From: Variovorax sp. V213
Lineage (GTDB): Bacteria > Pseudomonadota > Gammaproteobacteria > Burkholderiales > Burkholderiaceae_C
Assembly (NCBI RefSeq): GCF_041154455.1
Contig: NZ_AP028664.1
Location: 3,411,001 to 3,475,000 of the forward strand
Length of the DNA: 64,000 nt
Reading direction: 5' to 3'
The notes beneath the pieces were generated by a model. The model was not told the DNA's origin. It searched no databases and saw only the letters and a program-made list of their open reading frames with translations. Of this stretch, positions 27,304 through 35,320 are shown one piece after another (the first letter of the stretch is position 1; the number at the start of each line of letters is the position of its first letter). The translations under genes were made by a program, and so were the position numbers.

Positions 27304-28836
27304 ATGTCTGCACCGCGCACCCTCTTCTCCTGTTCCGCGCTCGCGCTTCTTCTGGCAGGCTGCGCAGTGGGTCCCGACCACCGGCCCGCGGAGCCGCAGG
27401 CACCCGCCGATTGGGCCGCATGGCACGGCGGCTCGGCGGCGCTGCTCGGCACCGAGCGGACAGCGGCGCCCACGGCCGTCGCATCGGGCGACTGGAAAGC
27501 CTTCGACGATCCGCTGCTCGATCGCCTGCAGGCACTCGCGCTAACGGCCAATCACGATCTGCAGACCGCCGCCCTGCGTTTTGCGCAAAGCCGCGTCCAG
27601 CGGACCGCGGCGGCGGCGCAGCAGGTGCCGCAGCTCAACGCCAGCGGCAGCGTCAACCGGCAGCGCCAGAGCGAGACCGGCGCCGCTACGCGGATGATCG
27701 ATGCGCTCGGTTCGTCGGTGTCCAACCGCGACCAGCTGATCCGCACGCTCAGCGAGCCCTACAACCTCTACCAGGCCGGCTTCGATGCGTCGTGGGAAAT
27801 CGACCTGTGGGGCCGCGTGCGGCGCAGCATCGAGGCCGCCGATGCGGATACCGGCGCATCGGCCGCGCTGCTGCGGCAGGCGCAGCTCAGCGTGCAGGCC
27901 GAGGTGGCGCGCAACTACTTCGAGTTGCGCGGTGCGCAGCGCGAACTGCGGCTCGCGCGCGCCGACATCGCGGCGGCGGCCGAGTCGCTCGAGCTGGTGC
28001 AGGCGCGCGCCGACGGCGGCTTGGTCACCGACCTGGATCCGACGCGCCAGCGCACGCAACTGGCCGAGCTGCGGGCGCGCATTCCGATGCTGCTGCAGCA
28101 GGAGACCCAGGCCATGAACCAGATCACGCTGCTGACCGGTGCGCCGCCCGGTACGCTGAACACCGAGCTCGCACCACCTGCCGACCGTGCGGGCGACACG
28201 CTCGAAGCGCTGCAGGCGCCATCGTTGCCCGACCTCGCACTGGGCCTGCCTTCCGACCTGGCGCGCCGGCGCCCCGACATCGCGGCGGCGGAAGCGCAGC
28301 TGCATGCCGCCACGGCACGCATCGGTGTGGCCATGGCGGACCTCTATCCGCGCGTGACGCTGGGCGCGGGCTTCGGCTACGAATCGGCGGGCAGCGAGCG
28401 CTTTGGCGAATGGGGCAGCCGGCAATGGCATGTCGGCCCTTCCATCAGCCTGCCCATCTTCGACAACGGCCGGCGCCGGAGCACGGTGAACCTGCGCGAG
28501 CTTCAGCAGCAGGAAGCGGCGGTGGCCTTCCAGCAGGCCGTGCTCAAGGCATGGCACGAGATCGATTCGGCGCTGGGCGCCTACACCGCCGAGCGCCAGC
28601 GCCACCGGGAACTGGTCGAGCGCGAGCGCAACAGCCGCGACGCGCTCACGCTCGCGCATGCGCGCTATGCCAACGGCCTCACGGACTTCGGCGTCGAACT
28701 CGACGCCCGCCGCACGCTGCTGCAGGCCCGGCGCGACCAGGTTCAGAGCACGAGCCGCATGGCGGTCGCCATGGTGGCGGTCTACAAGGCGCTCGGCGGC
28801 ACCATGCCGCCCGCCGCCGCAGCGGCTCCGGGCTAG
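27304..28836 (+). CDS. NodT-family outer-membrane efflux lipoprotein
   Basis: 510-residue TolC-like channel. A lipobox (LLAGC) gives a lipidated cysteine near residue 19, followed by the typical VGPDH start. Two internal repeats of long helices and strands are visible; the DLYPRVTLGAGFGYES and GPSISLPIFDNGRRRSTV stretches are characteristic. As the last gene of the operon it supplies the outer-membrane exit for the YbhGFSR-like pump. Its stop codon overlaps the convergent ROK-like gene by 4 bp. Confidence 0.93.
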   Translation: MSAPRTLFSCSALALLLAGCAVGPDHRPAEPQAPADWAAWHGGSAALLGTERTAAPTAVASGDWKAFDDPLLDRLQALALTANHDLQTAALRFAQSRVQRTAAAAQQVPQLNASGSVNRQRQSETGAATRMIDALGSSVSNRDQLIRTLSEPYNLYQAGFDASWEIDLWGRVRRSIEAADADTGASAALLRQAQLSVQAEVARNYFELRGAQRELRLARADIAAAAESLELVQARADGGLVTDLDPTRQRTQLAELRARIPMLLQQETQAMNQITLLTGAPPGTLNTELAPPADRAGDTLEALQAPSLPDLALGLPSDLARRRPDIAAAEAQLHAATARIGVAMADLYPRVTLGAGFGYESAGSERFGEWGSRQWHVGPSISLPIFDNGRRRSTVNLRELQQQEAAVAFQQAVLKAWHEIDSALGAYTAERQRHRELVERERNSRDALTLAHARYANGLTDFGVELDARRTLLQARRDQVQSTSRMAVAMVAVYKALGGTMPPAAAAAPG

Positions 28837-29882
28837 GTATTGGTGAAGCTCGCGTTGCCAAGGCCGGTGCCGATGGTCAGCACGCCCCAATGGCAGACGT
28901 CGCGCATCAAGGGCAGCTCGCTCAGCCCCTGCACCACCGCGTCGTTGTGCATCAGGATCAGCGTGGGGCCGGAGCCGATCATCGGCATGCGGCGCCACAG
29001 TGCGCTGGGCAGGTGGAACGCGCGGCTTTCCCAATCGCCCGGCAGGTTTTGCGTGCCGCGCTCGATCGAGCCGTCCTTGCGAATCAACCCCGGGCAGGCA
29101 ATGCCGATGAAAGGCGCAAGCCTGATTTTCCTGCGCTCGCAATAGCGAACCATGTCCTCGAGCATGGCCGCGATGCGCTCGACCATGTCGGTGCGGTTCG
29201 GGTCGTCGTCCGCATGGCGCCACTTCTCCAGCCGCACCACCTTGGCACGCGACAGGTCGGGCGCCTTGCGCCGGCGCGTCTTCACGATGCCGCAGCGCAC
29301 GTTGGTGCCGCCGATGTCCACGGCCAGGATGGCGTCGTGCTTCTTCAGCATGGCCGGCGGGGTCAGGTGCACCCAGCCTATCAGGCCGCCGTCGTCGACC
29401 TCGTGCGACAGCCGCCCGAGCTGTACGTGCACGCCCATGTCTTCCAGGATGGCCGCGGTCTGCAGGATGGCGCGCTCGCCCACGTCGCTTTCGGTGAAGC
29501 CGCCGCCCACCACGATGCGCTCCACCTTCTTCCATGAAGGCTGGCGCGTGAAGCGCTGGATCACGAAGGCCAATTCTTTGGCGAATTCCTCGATGGCGCC
29601 ATGCATCAGATCGCCGGCGGCCGAGGTCTTGTGGAGCACGCGGTCGAGCTGCTCCTTGCTGAGGTCGCGCGAGTGCTCCCGCCCCAAGGGATCGCTGCCG
29701 GTCTTGCGGCGGCGCTTGCGCCAGCGTTCGAGCAACTCCCTGAAGGCGGTCTGGCTGGCCTGGTCGCCGACGAAGCCGTCCTTGTCGCGCAGCTGCAGGC
29801 TGTAGCCCTCCACCCTGAGGCCCGGGAGCTCGCGCAGGCCGTGCACGTCGGGGCCGGGCAGGAGGTGGGTTTTCTTCTTCAT
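28833..29882 (-). CDS. ROK-type sugar kinase-like protein with permuted motif order
   Basis: 349-residue protein that has all the ROK/ASKHA kinase motifs but in rotated order. The motifs that normally end a ROK kinase come first: VVGGGF at 124-129 and the EVDDGGLIG segment at 162-169. The motifs that normally begin one follow: the phosphate-1 loop DIGGT at 189-193, GIACPGL at 260-266, the catalytic HND at 312-314, and the phosphate-2 loop GTGLG at 338-342. The protein then stops 7 residues later. This is what a circular permutation would look like. No zinc-binding CxCGxxGC motif is seen. The start could be 29882 or 29891; neither has a clear ribosome-binding site. Substrate unknown. Confidence 0.8.
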   Translation of the reverse strand: MKKKTHLLPGPDVHGLRELPGLRVEGYSLQLRDKDGFVGDQASQTAFRELLERWRKRRRKTGSDPLGREHSRDLSKEQLDRVLHKTSAAGDLMHGAIEEFAKELAFVIQRFTRQPSWKKVERIVVGGGFTESDVGERAILQTAAILEDMGVHVQLGRLSHEVDDGGLIGWVHLTPPAMLKKHDAILAVDIGGTNVRCGIVKTRRRKAPDLSRAKVVRLEKWRHADDDPNRTDMVERIAAMLEDMVRYCERRKIRLAPFIGIACPGLIRKDGSIERGTQNLPGDWESRAFHLPSALWRRMPMIGSGPTLILMHNDAVVQGLSELPLMRDVCHWGVLTIGTGLGNASFTNT

Positions 29883-29993
29883 GGCGGCCATGATGGATGC
29901 GATTGCATCTGGCCAGCATCGGTAGCCCGCACCAGGATTTGTAGGAGATTGGCGGGTGCGCCGATCGGGGCGATGTCTATACACTGGCCCCCG

Positions 29994-31550
29994 ATGTGCC
30001 TGCCCCACCGCCGCATCCTGCGCGCCGCCTTGTTGTTGTTCGCCATTGCCTGGCTCGGTGCCGCTGCGTCGGCGCAACCCGGCGAGGGCACGCTGCGTGT
30101 CGGGTCCAAGCGGTTCACCGAGTCGTACATCCTGGCCGAGCTGCTGGCACAGACAGCGGCACCGCACACCGCATCGCCCCCGGTGGTGCGGCAGGGCCTG
30201 GGCAACACGGCGATCGTGTATGAAGCGCTGCGTTCGGGCGCCATCGACCTGTATGCCGAATACACCGGCACCATCGCGCTCGAAATCCTCAAGGGCTCGC
30301 CGGCCGAAACGCGCGAGGCCATGAATGCGGCGCTGGCGCCGCTGGGCCTGGGCGTGGCCATTCCGTTGGGCTTCAACGACGGCTATGCGCTGGCCGTGCG
30401 GGCGGCCGATGCCGAACGGCTCGGCCTGCGCACGCTGAGCGACCTGGCACGCCACCCCGAACTCAGGCTGGGCCTCTCGAACGAGTTCATCGGCCGCGTC
30501 GATGGTTGGAAGGGTCTTGCCGCGCGCTACGGCTTCACGCAGACGCCGACCGGCCTGGACCACGGCCTGGCCTACGAAGCGGTGGCCGCGAAGCAGATCG
30601 ACGCGATCGACATCTACACCACCGACGCCAAGATCGACCATCTGGGCCTGCGCGTGCTGGAAGACGACAAGAAATACTTTCCACGCTACGACGCCGTGGT
30701 GCTGTACCGGCTCGACCTGTCGGCGCGGCTGCCGAAGGCCTGGGCCGCACTGCAAACACTTGAAGGCCGCATCGACGAGCGCGCGATGATCGCGATGAAT
30801 GCGCGCGCCGAGCTGCAGAGCGTACCCTTCGACGCGATTGCACGCGACTTCCTGGCCAGCTCGGGCAAGAACGGCAAGGCCCAATCCCAGGAAGCCAGGC
30901 GCGGCTTCATCGCCAAGCTGTTCGGCCCCGACCTCTGGCAGCTCACGCGGCAGCACCTGGTGTTGGTGGCGGTGTCCGTGGGCGTTGCGATCCTGATCGG
31001 CGTGCCGCTTGCCATCCTGGTGTTTCCGCATCTGCGGCTGCGCGCGGTGGTGCTCGGCGCCGCGAGCATCCTGCAGACCGTGCCGTCGCTGGCCCTGCTC
31101 GCGGTGCTCATCTCCCTGCTGGGCGCCATCGGCGCGCTGCCTGCGCTGATTGCGCTCACGCTCTATTCACTGCTGCCCATCATGCGCAACACGGTGACCG
31201 GCCTGGCCGAAGTGCCGAACGGCCTGCGCATGGCGGGCACCGCCCTCGGCATGACGCCGCCGCAGAGCCTTCGGCTGGTGCTGCTGCCGCTTGCGCTGCC
31301 CACGCTGCTGGCGGGCGTTCGAACGGCCACGGCCATTGCCATCGGCACCGCGACCATTGCCGCCTTCATCGGCGCGGGCGGATTCGGCGAACGCATCGTC
31401 ACGGGGCTGGCACTCAACGACCGCGAGCTGCTCGTGGCGGGCGCGCTGCCGGCCGCGGCGCTGGCGCTGCTGAGCGAGGGGATCTTCGAACTCGTGGAGA
31501 TGCTGATGCGCCGCCGGCGCCGGACGCCGCCGTCTTCGCTTCCTCCATGA
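29994..31550 (+). CDS. Osmoprotectant-type binding protein fused to its ABC permease
   Basis: 518-residue fusion. Residues 1-30 are a signal or anchor. About 35-290 form an OpuAC/OsmF-like substrate-binding domain (the GSKRFTESYILAELLAQ start is diagnostic of the quaternary-amine family). About 310-510 form a five- or six-helix permease with the coupling segment EVPNGLRMAGTALGMTPPQSLRLVLLPLALP. It would import glycine betaine, choline, ergothioneine or a similar compound. The binding domain precedes the permease, the reverse of EgtU/OpuFB-type fusions. No ATPase gene is adjacent. An alternative ATG lies at 29973. Its 3' end overlaps the opposing LysR gene by 137 bp. Confidence 0.85.
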   Translation: MCLPHRRILRAALLLFAIAWLGAAASAQPGEGTLRVGSKRFTESYILAELLAQTAAPHTASPPVVRQGLGNTAIVYEALRSGAIDLYAEYTGTIALEILKGSPAETREAMNAALAPLGLGVAIPLGFNDGYALAVRAADAERLGLRTLSDLARHPELRLGLSNEFIGRVDGWKGLAARYGFTQTPTGLDHGLAYEAVAAKQIDAIDIYTTDAKIDHLGLRVLEDDKKYFPRYDAVVLYRLDLSARLPKAWAALQTLEGRIDERAMIAMNARAELQSVPFDAIARDFLASSGKNGKAQSQEARRGFIAKLFGPDLWQLTRQHLVLVAVSVGVAILIGVPLAILVFPHLRLRAVVLGAASILQTVPSLALLAVLISLLGAIGALPALIALTLYSLLPIMRNTVTGLAEVPNGLRMAGTALGMTPPQSLRLVLLPLALPTLLAGVRTATAIAIGTATIAAFIGAGGFGERIVTGLALNDRELLVAGALPAAALALLSEGIFELVEMLMRRRRRTPPSSLPP

Positions 31551-32439
31551 GGCAGTCGCGCAGCAGCGTGGCACCCGCGCCCAGTGTCTTGTCGGCACGG
31601 TGGCAAAAGTACGAGTGCTGCTCCGTTCCACCACCTGGGCCGATGCGGCTCACCGGCAATTGCACCAGCGCTCCGGCCGCCAGGTCGTTCGCCACCAGCC
31701 ACGCCGGCATCTTTCCCCATCCGAGGCCGGCGCGCAGCAATTCGAGCTTGATGTACATGTCGGTCACGCGCCAGGTCGAAGGCGAGAGCACGTCGATGTC
31801 GTAGCCCTGGCTGAGCGTGCTGGGGTCTTCCACCACGATCTGCACGTGCTCTGCCGCGGCGGCATCCAGGCCCTTGGCGCCGCGCTGCCCTGCGTGGACC
31901 GCCAGCGCATGCGAAGGCGCGGCGACGGCCACCGTATGAAGCTGCATCAGGAATTCGCGGCTGATTTTTTCGTCGGCATGGCCGAAGGCCGCGATGGCGA
32001 GATTGCACCGCCCTGAATTCAGGGCATCGATGGTGCCGCCCATGGAGCTGTACTCCACGCGGATGGCGATGCTCGGATACACCGCGTGCATGCCGCGCAA
32101 GGCACTGGCCACGAGCGCCGGAGGAAAGAGCGTGTCCACCGCCAGCGCCAGGCCGAGCTCGATGCCCTGTCCGATCCCCTGCGCGCGCGAGCGCAAGGCC
32201 TCGACCTTCGACAGGATGACCCGGACGTCGCCCAGCAACGCCTTGCCCGTGGGCGTGAGCACCGGCTTGTGGCCGGAACGATCGAAGAGCCGCACCTGAA
32301 GCTGCTCTTCCAGATTGGCGATGGCGTGGCTCACGGCCGACTGCACCCGGTGCAGCCGGTCAGCGCCGGCACGAAAGCTCCCGGCATCCGCCACGGCGAC
32401 GAACATCTGCATCTGGCTCAGTGTGAGGATGTCCAACAT
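31414..32439 (-). CDS. LysR-family regulator with an extended Pro/Arg tail
   Basis: 341-residue LTTR: an N-terminal winged helix (LSQMQMFVAVADAGSFRAGADRLHR variant) and an effector domain. The final 40 or so residues are low-complexity Ala/Pro/Arg. They are encoded entirely antisense to the 3' end of the transporter gene at 29994-31550, so the usual stop appears to have been lost or displaced. It is divergent from the MFS gene at 32513, which it probably controls through the inverted repeat at 32450. Confidence 0.9.
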   Translation of the reverse strand: MLDILTLSQMQMFVAVADAGSFRAGADRLHRVQSAVSHAIANLEEQLQVRLFDRSGHKPVLTPTGKALLGDVRVILSKVEALRSRAQGIGQGIELGLALAVDTLFPPALVASALRGMHAVYPSIAIRVEYSSMGGTIDALNSGRCNLAIAAFGHADEKISREFLMQLHTVAVAAPSHALAVHAGQRGAKGLDAAAAEHVQIVVEDPSTLSQGYDIDVLSPSTWRVTDMYIKLELLRAGLGWGKMPAWLVANDLAAGALVQLPVSRIGPGGGTEQHSYFCHRADKTLGAGATLLRDCLMEEAKTAASGAGGASASPRVRRSPRSAAPAPRPAARPPRAARGR

Positions 32440-32449
32440 GATCTTAATA

Positions 32450-32468
32450 ATCGATTGAGTTGGTCGAT
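32450..32468. promoter_or_regulatory. Inverted repeat in the LysR/MFS gap
   Basis: ATCGA and TCGAT around a 9-bp spacer, extendable to AATAATCGA and TCGATATTATT with a one-base bulge. It sits in an AT-rich divergent gap, with the same spacing as the better LysR site at 6663. Probable LysR box. Confidence 0.45.
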
Positions 32469-32512
32469 ATTATTCGCTTTCATAGATACAGTATTCGCTT
32501 CAGAGTGGCGGC

Positions 32513-33754
32513 ATGCACAAGCAATTCGAAATGCCCGGCTCCCCGCCCGCCACCGTACCCCGCTCGCCTTCTTCAACCCACTGGCCCGGCGTCGCCCTGG
32601 TCGTGGCCGCCGGTGTGGTGGCGTCCCTCCAGGTCGGCAAGGTCGCCATCGCGGTGCCGCAGTTGCGCACCGACTTCGGCCTCGATCTCTCGATGGTCGG
32701 ATGGCTCATGGCAGTGTTTTCGCTGCTGGGCGTGCTGGGCGCCGTGCCCGTCGGCGCGTGGGTCGCGCGTGCCGGCGACAGGCGTCTGGTACTCGTCGGC
32801 CTGCTGGCCATTGCCGTGGGCAGCACGGCGGGCGCGCTGGCAGGCAGCGTTGCAGCGCTGCTGGCGGGCCGCGTCGTCGAAGGCCTGGGTTTCGTGCTGA
32901 TCACCATCGCGGGCCCCTCGGTGCTGCAGCGCTTGGTCGCGCCCGGCGGCAAGGACCTTGCGTTCGCGATCTGGAGCTGCTTCATGCCGACCGGGATTGC
33001 GATTGCGCTCTTCAGCGGCTCGCTGCAGGGTGGCTGGCGCGGCTTCTGGCTGGGCAATGCCGCGCTTGCGACCGTGCTCGCAGTGCTGTTGCTGCTGGGT
33101 GTTTCGCGCGGTTCGAGCGGCCACGAGGCACCGGTGTCATGGCGCGGCATGGCGCGCGATGCGGCTCTCGCCCTCCGAGCCGGCACGCCGGCGCTGATTG
33201 CAGCGTCTTTCGTGATCTACAGCCTGCAGTTCTTCGCGCTCTTCAGTTTCCTGCCGGTGCTGCTGATCGAGCGCATGGGCGTGGGCACGGCCACGGCCGG
33301 ATCGCTGAGCGCCCTGGCCTGCTGTGTCAACGTGGCGGGCAATCTGGTGGCCGGCGTCCTGTTGAAGCGCGGCGCCGCTCGCTGGCTGCTGGCAGCATCG
33401 GCCAGCGCCTTGATGGGCCTCTCGGCCATCGGCATCTTCCTGCCGGTGCTCGGCGCGGCGCCAGCCTTTGCGCTGTGCCTGGCCTTCTCCGCCGCGGGCG
33501 GCCTGCTTCCCGCCACGCTGATCGGCACCTCGGCCCTCGTGGCGCCGAGCGCGCGGCTGGCGCCAATGTCGATGGGCCTGCTCATGCTCGGGAGCAACCT
33601 GGGCCAGATGATCGGCCCCGTGGTCGTGGGCGGCGCGGTGGATTCGCTCGGCTGGCCCGCGGCGGCCGCCATCGTTGCGGTGGCGGGCGTGATCGGCGTG
33701 CTGCTTGCGCTCGGGCTGCGGCGCTCTCTGACACGCAGCGGCCACGCCCGATAA
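32513..33754 (+). CDS. MFS transporter (CynX/NimT-like)
   Basis: 413-residue, 12-helix major facilitator. The DFGLDLSMVGWLMAVFSLLGVLGAVPVG stretch and the loop 2-3 motif around ARAGDRR are visible. The overall pattern resembles the cyanate/nitroimidazole transporter group, but substrate assignment by eye is not reliable. It is divergent from the LysR gene at 31414. A perfect 10-bp hairpin follows its stop. Confidence 0.85.
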   Translation: MHKQFEMPGSPPATVPRSPSSTHWPGVALVVAAGVVASLQVGKVAIAVPQLRTDFGLDLSMVGWLMAVFSLLGVLGAVPVGAWVARAGDRRLVLVGLLAIAVGSTAGALAGSVAALLAGRVVEGLGFVLITIAGPSVLQRLVAPGGKDLAFAIWSCFMPTGIAIALFSGSLQGGWRGFWLGNAALATVLAVLLLLGVSRGSSGHEAPVSWRGMARDAALALRAGTPALIAASFVIYSLQFFALFSFLPVLLIERMGVGTATAGSLSALACCVNVAGNLVAGVLLKRGAARWLLAASASALMGLSAIGIFLPVLGAAPAFALCLAFSAAGGLLPATLIGTSALVAPSARLAPMSMGLLMLGSNLGQMIGPVVVGGAVDSLGWPAAAAIVAVAGVIGVLLALGLRRSLTRSGHAR

Positions 33755-33761
33755 GACAGAT

Positions 33762-33784
33762 GGCCGGGCGCACCGCGCCCGGCC
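33762..33784. terminator. Strong hairpin between convergent genes
   Basis: GGCCGGGCGC and GCGCCCGGCC form a perfect 10-bp stem with a 3-nt loop between the MFS stop and the stop of the convergent aldehyde dehydrogenase. It has no T-run on either strand but is well placed as a bidirectional terminator. Confidence 0.6.
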
Positions 33785-33793
33785 TGGAAAGCA

Positions 33794-35230
33794 TCAAGCC
33801 AGCGTGTACGCCGTCTTCACCGTGGTGAAGAACTCCTGCGCATACTTGCCCTGCTCGCGCGGACCGTAGCTGGAACCCTTGCGCCCGCCGAACGGCACGT
33901 GGTAGTCCACCCCCGCCGTCGGCAGGTTCACCATCACCATGCCGGCCTGGCTGTGGCGCTTGAAGTGCGTGGCGTACTTCAGGCTCGTGGTCGCAATGCC
34001 CGCCGAGAGCCCGAACTCCGTGTCGTTGGCCGTGGCCAGCGCCTCCTCGTAGTTCTTCACCCGGATCACACTGGCCACCGGCCCGAAGATCTCTTCCTTG
34101 TTGATGCGCATGGCCGCCGCCGATTCGCTGAAGAGGGCCGGCGACATGTAGTAGCCGTCGGTCTCCAGCTTCAGAAGCTCGCCGCCCGCGGCCAGCGTGG
34201 CGCCCTCGCCCTTGCCGATGGCGATGTATTCCATGTCCTGGTCGAGCTGCGACTTCGACGAGACCGGGCCCACGTCGGTGCCCTGGGCCAGCGCATCGCC
34301 CACCTTGATCCTGGCCATGCGCGCCTTCATCGCCTCGATGAACTGGGGGTAGATGCCCTCGGTCACGATCAGGCGGCTGGAAGCCGTGCAGCGCTGGCCG
34401 GTGGAGTAGAAGGCGCTTTGCACGCTCAGCTCCACAGCCTGGGCCAGGTCGGCGTCGTCCAGGATCACCTGCGGGTTCTTGCCGCCCATCTCCAGCTGCA
34501 CCTTCTTGTGGTTCGTCACGCACTGGATGGCGATGTTGCGGCCCACGCCCACCGAACCGGTGAAGCTGATGGCATGGATGCCGGGGTGGCCGACCAGAGC
34601 CTCGCCGATGACGCTGCCGCGGCCCATCACGAGGTTGAACACGCCCGCCGGGATGCCCGAGCGGTGGATGATGTCGGACAGCGCCCAGGCACAGCCGGGC
34701 ACCAGGTCGGCCGGCTTGAGGACCACGCAGTTGCCGAAAGCCAGGGCCGGGGCGATCTTCCAGGCCGGAATGGCGATGGGGAAGTTCCAGGGGGTGATGA
34801 GGCCGACCACGCCGACCGGCTCGCGGGTGATCTCGACACCGATGTTCGGGCGCACGGAGGGCAGCACCTCGCCCGACAGGCGCAGGCATTCGCCGGCGAA
34901 GAACTTGAAGATCTGGCCGGCGCGGGTGGCTTCGCCGATGCCTTCGGCGCGGGTCTTGCCTTCTTCGCGCGCCAGCAGGGTGCCGAGCTCTTCCTTGCGC
35001 GCGAGGATCTCGGTGCCGATCTTGTCCAGCGCGTCGCTGCGTGCCTGGATGCTGCCGGTGGCCCAGGCGGGGAAGGCGGCGGTGGCGGCGGCCACGGCGG
35101 CCTCGACGTCCGCGGCCGTGCCCTGGGCGTACTGGCCCAGCACGTCCGAGAGGTTGCTGGGGTTGAGGTTGGGGCTGTAGCTGGCGCCGGCTCGCCATTC
35201 GCCGCCGATCAGGTTGTCGAAGTTTTGCAT
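33794..35230 (-). CDS. Alpha-ketoglutarate semialdehyde (2,5-dioxovalerate) dehydrogenase
   Basis: 478-residue NAD(P)-dependent aldehyde dehydrogenase. The catalytic set is Asn149 (in TPWNFP), Glu247 (in LEMGGKNP) and Cys281 (in GQRCTAS); the FTGSVGVG cofactor loop is also visible. It is the last gene of the minus-strand aldarate arm. There it would oxidise alpha-ketoglutarate semialdehyde, the KdgD product, to alpha-ketoglutarate and feed the TCA cycle. The function is assigned from family and context together. Confidence 0.92.
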   Translation of the reverse strand: MQNFDNLIGGEWRAGASYSPNLNPSNLSDVLGQYAQGTAADVEAAVAAATAAFPAWATGSIQARSDALDKIGTEILARKEELGTLLAREEGKTRAEGIGEATRAGQIFKFFAGECLRLSGEVLPSVRPNIGVEITREPVGVVGLITPWNFPIAIPAWKIAPALAFGNCVVLKPADLVPGCAWALSDIIHRSGIPAGVFNLVMGRGSVIGEALVGHPGIHAISFTGSVGVGRNIAIQCVTNHKKVQLEMGGKNPQVILDDADLAQAVELSVQSAFYSTGQRCTASSRLIVTEGIYPQFIEAMKARMARIKVGDALAQGTDVGPVSSKSQLDQDMEYIAIGKGEGATLAAGGELLKLETDGYYMSPALFSESAAAMRINKEEIFGPVASVIRVKNYEEALATANDTEFGLSAGIATTSLKYATHFKRHSQAGMVMVNLPTAGVDYHVPFGGRKGSSYGPREQGKYAQEFFTTVKTAYTLA

Positions 35231-35320
35231 GTAGGGTTCCTTGCTGCTGCGAAATGGAAAGAAAGAAGCCGGAGCGATGAGGCCGCCCCGGCTGCGGAAA
35301 GGGATTCCGAGATTAAACCT

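Noticed and set aside
31414..32439. LysR gene starting or ending elsewhere to avoid the overlap
   Set aside because: There is no in-frame stop before 31414, and the N-terminal helix-turn-helix fixes the start at 32439, so the overlap is real as sequenced.
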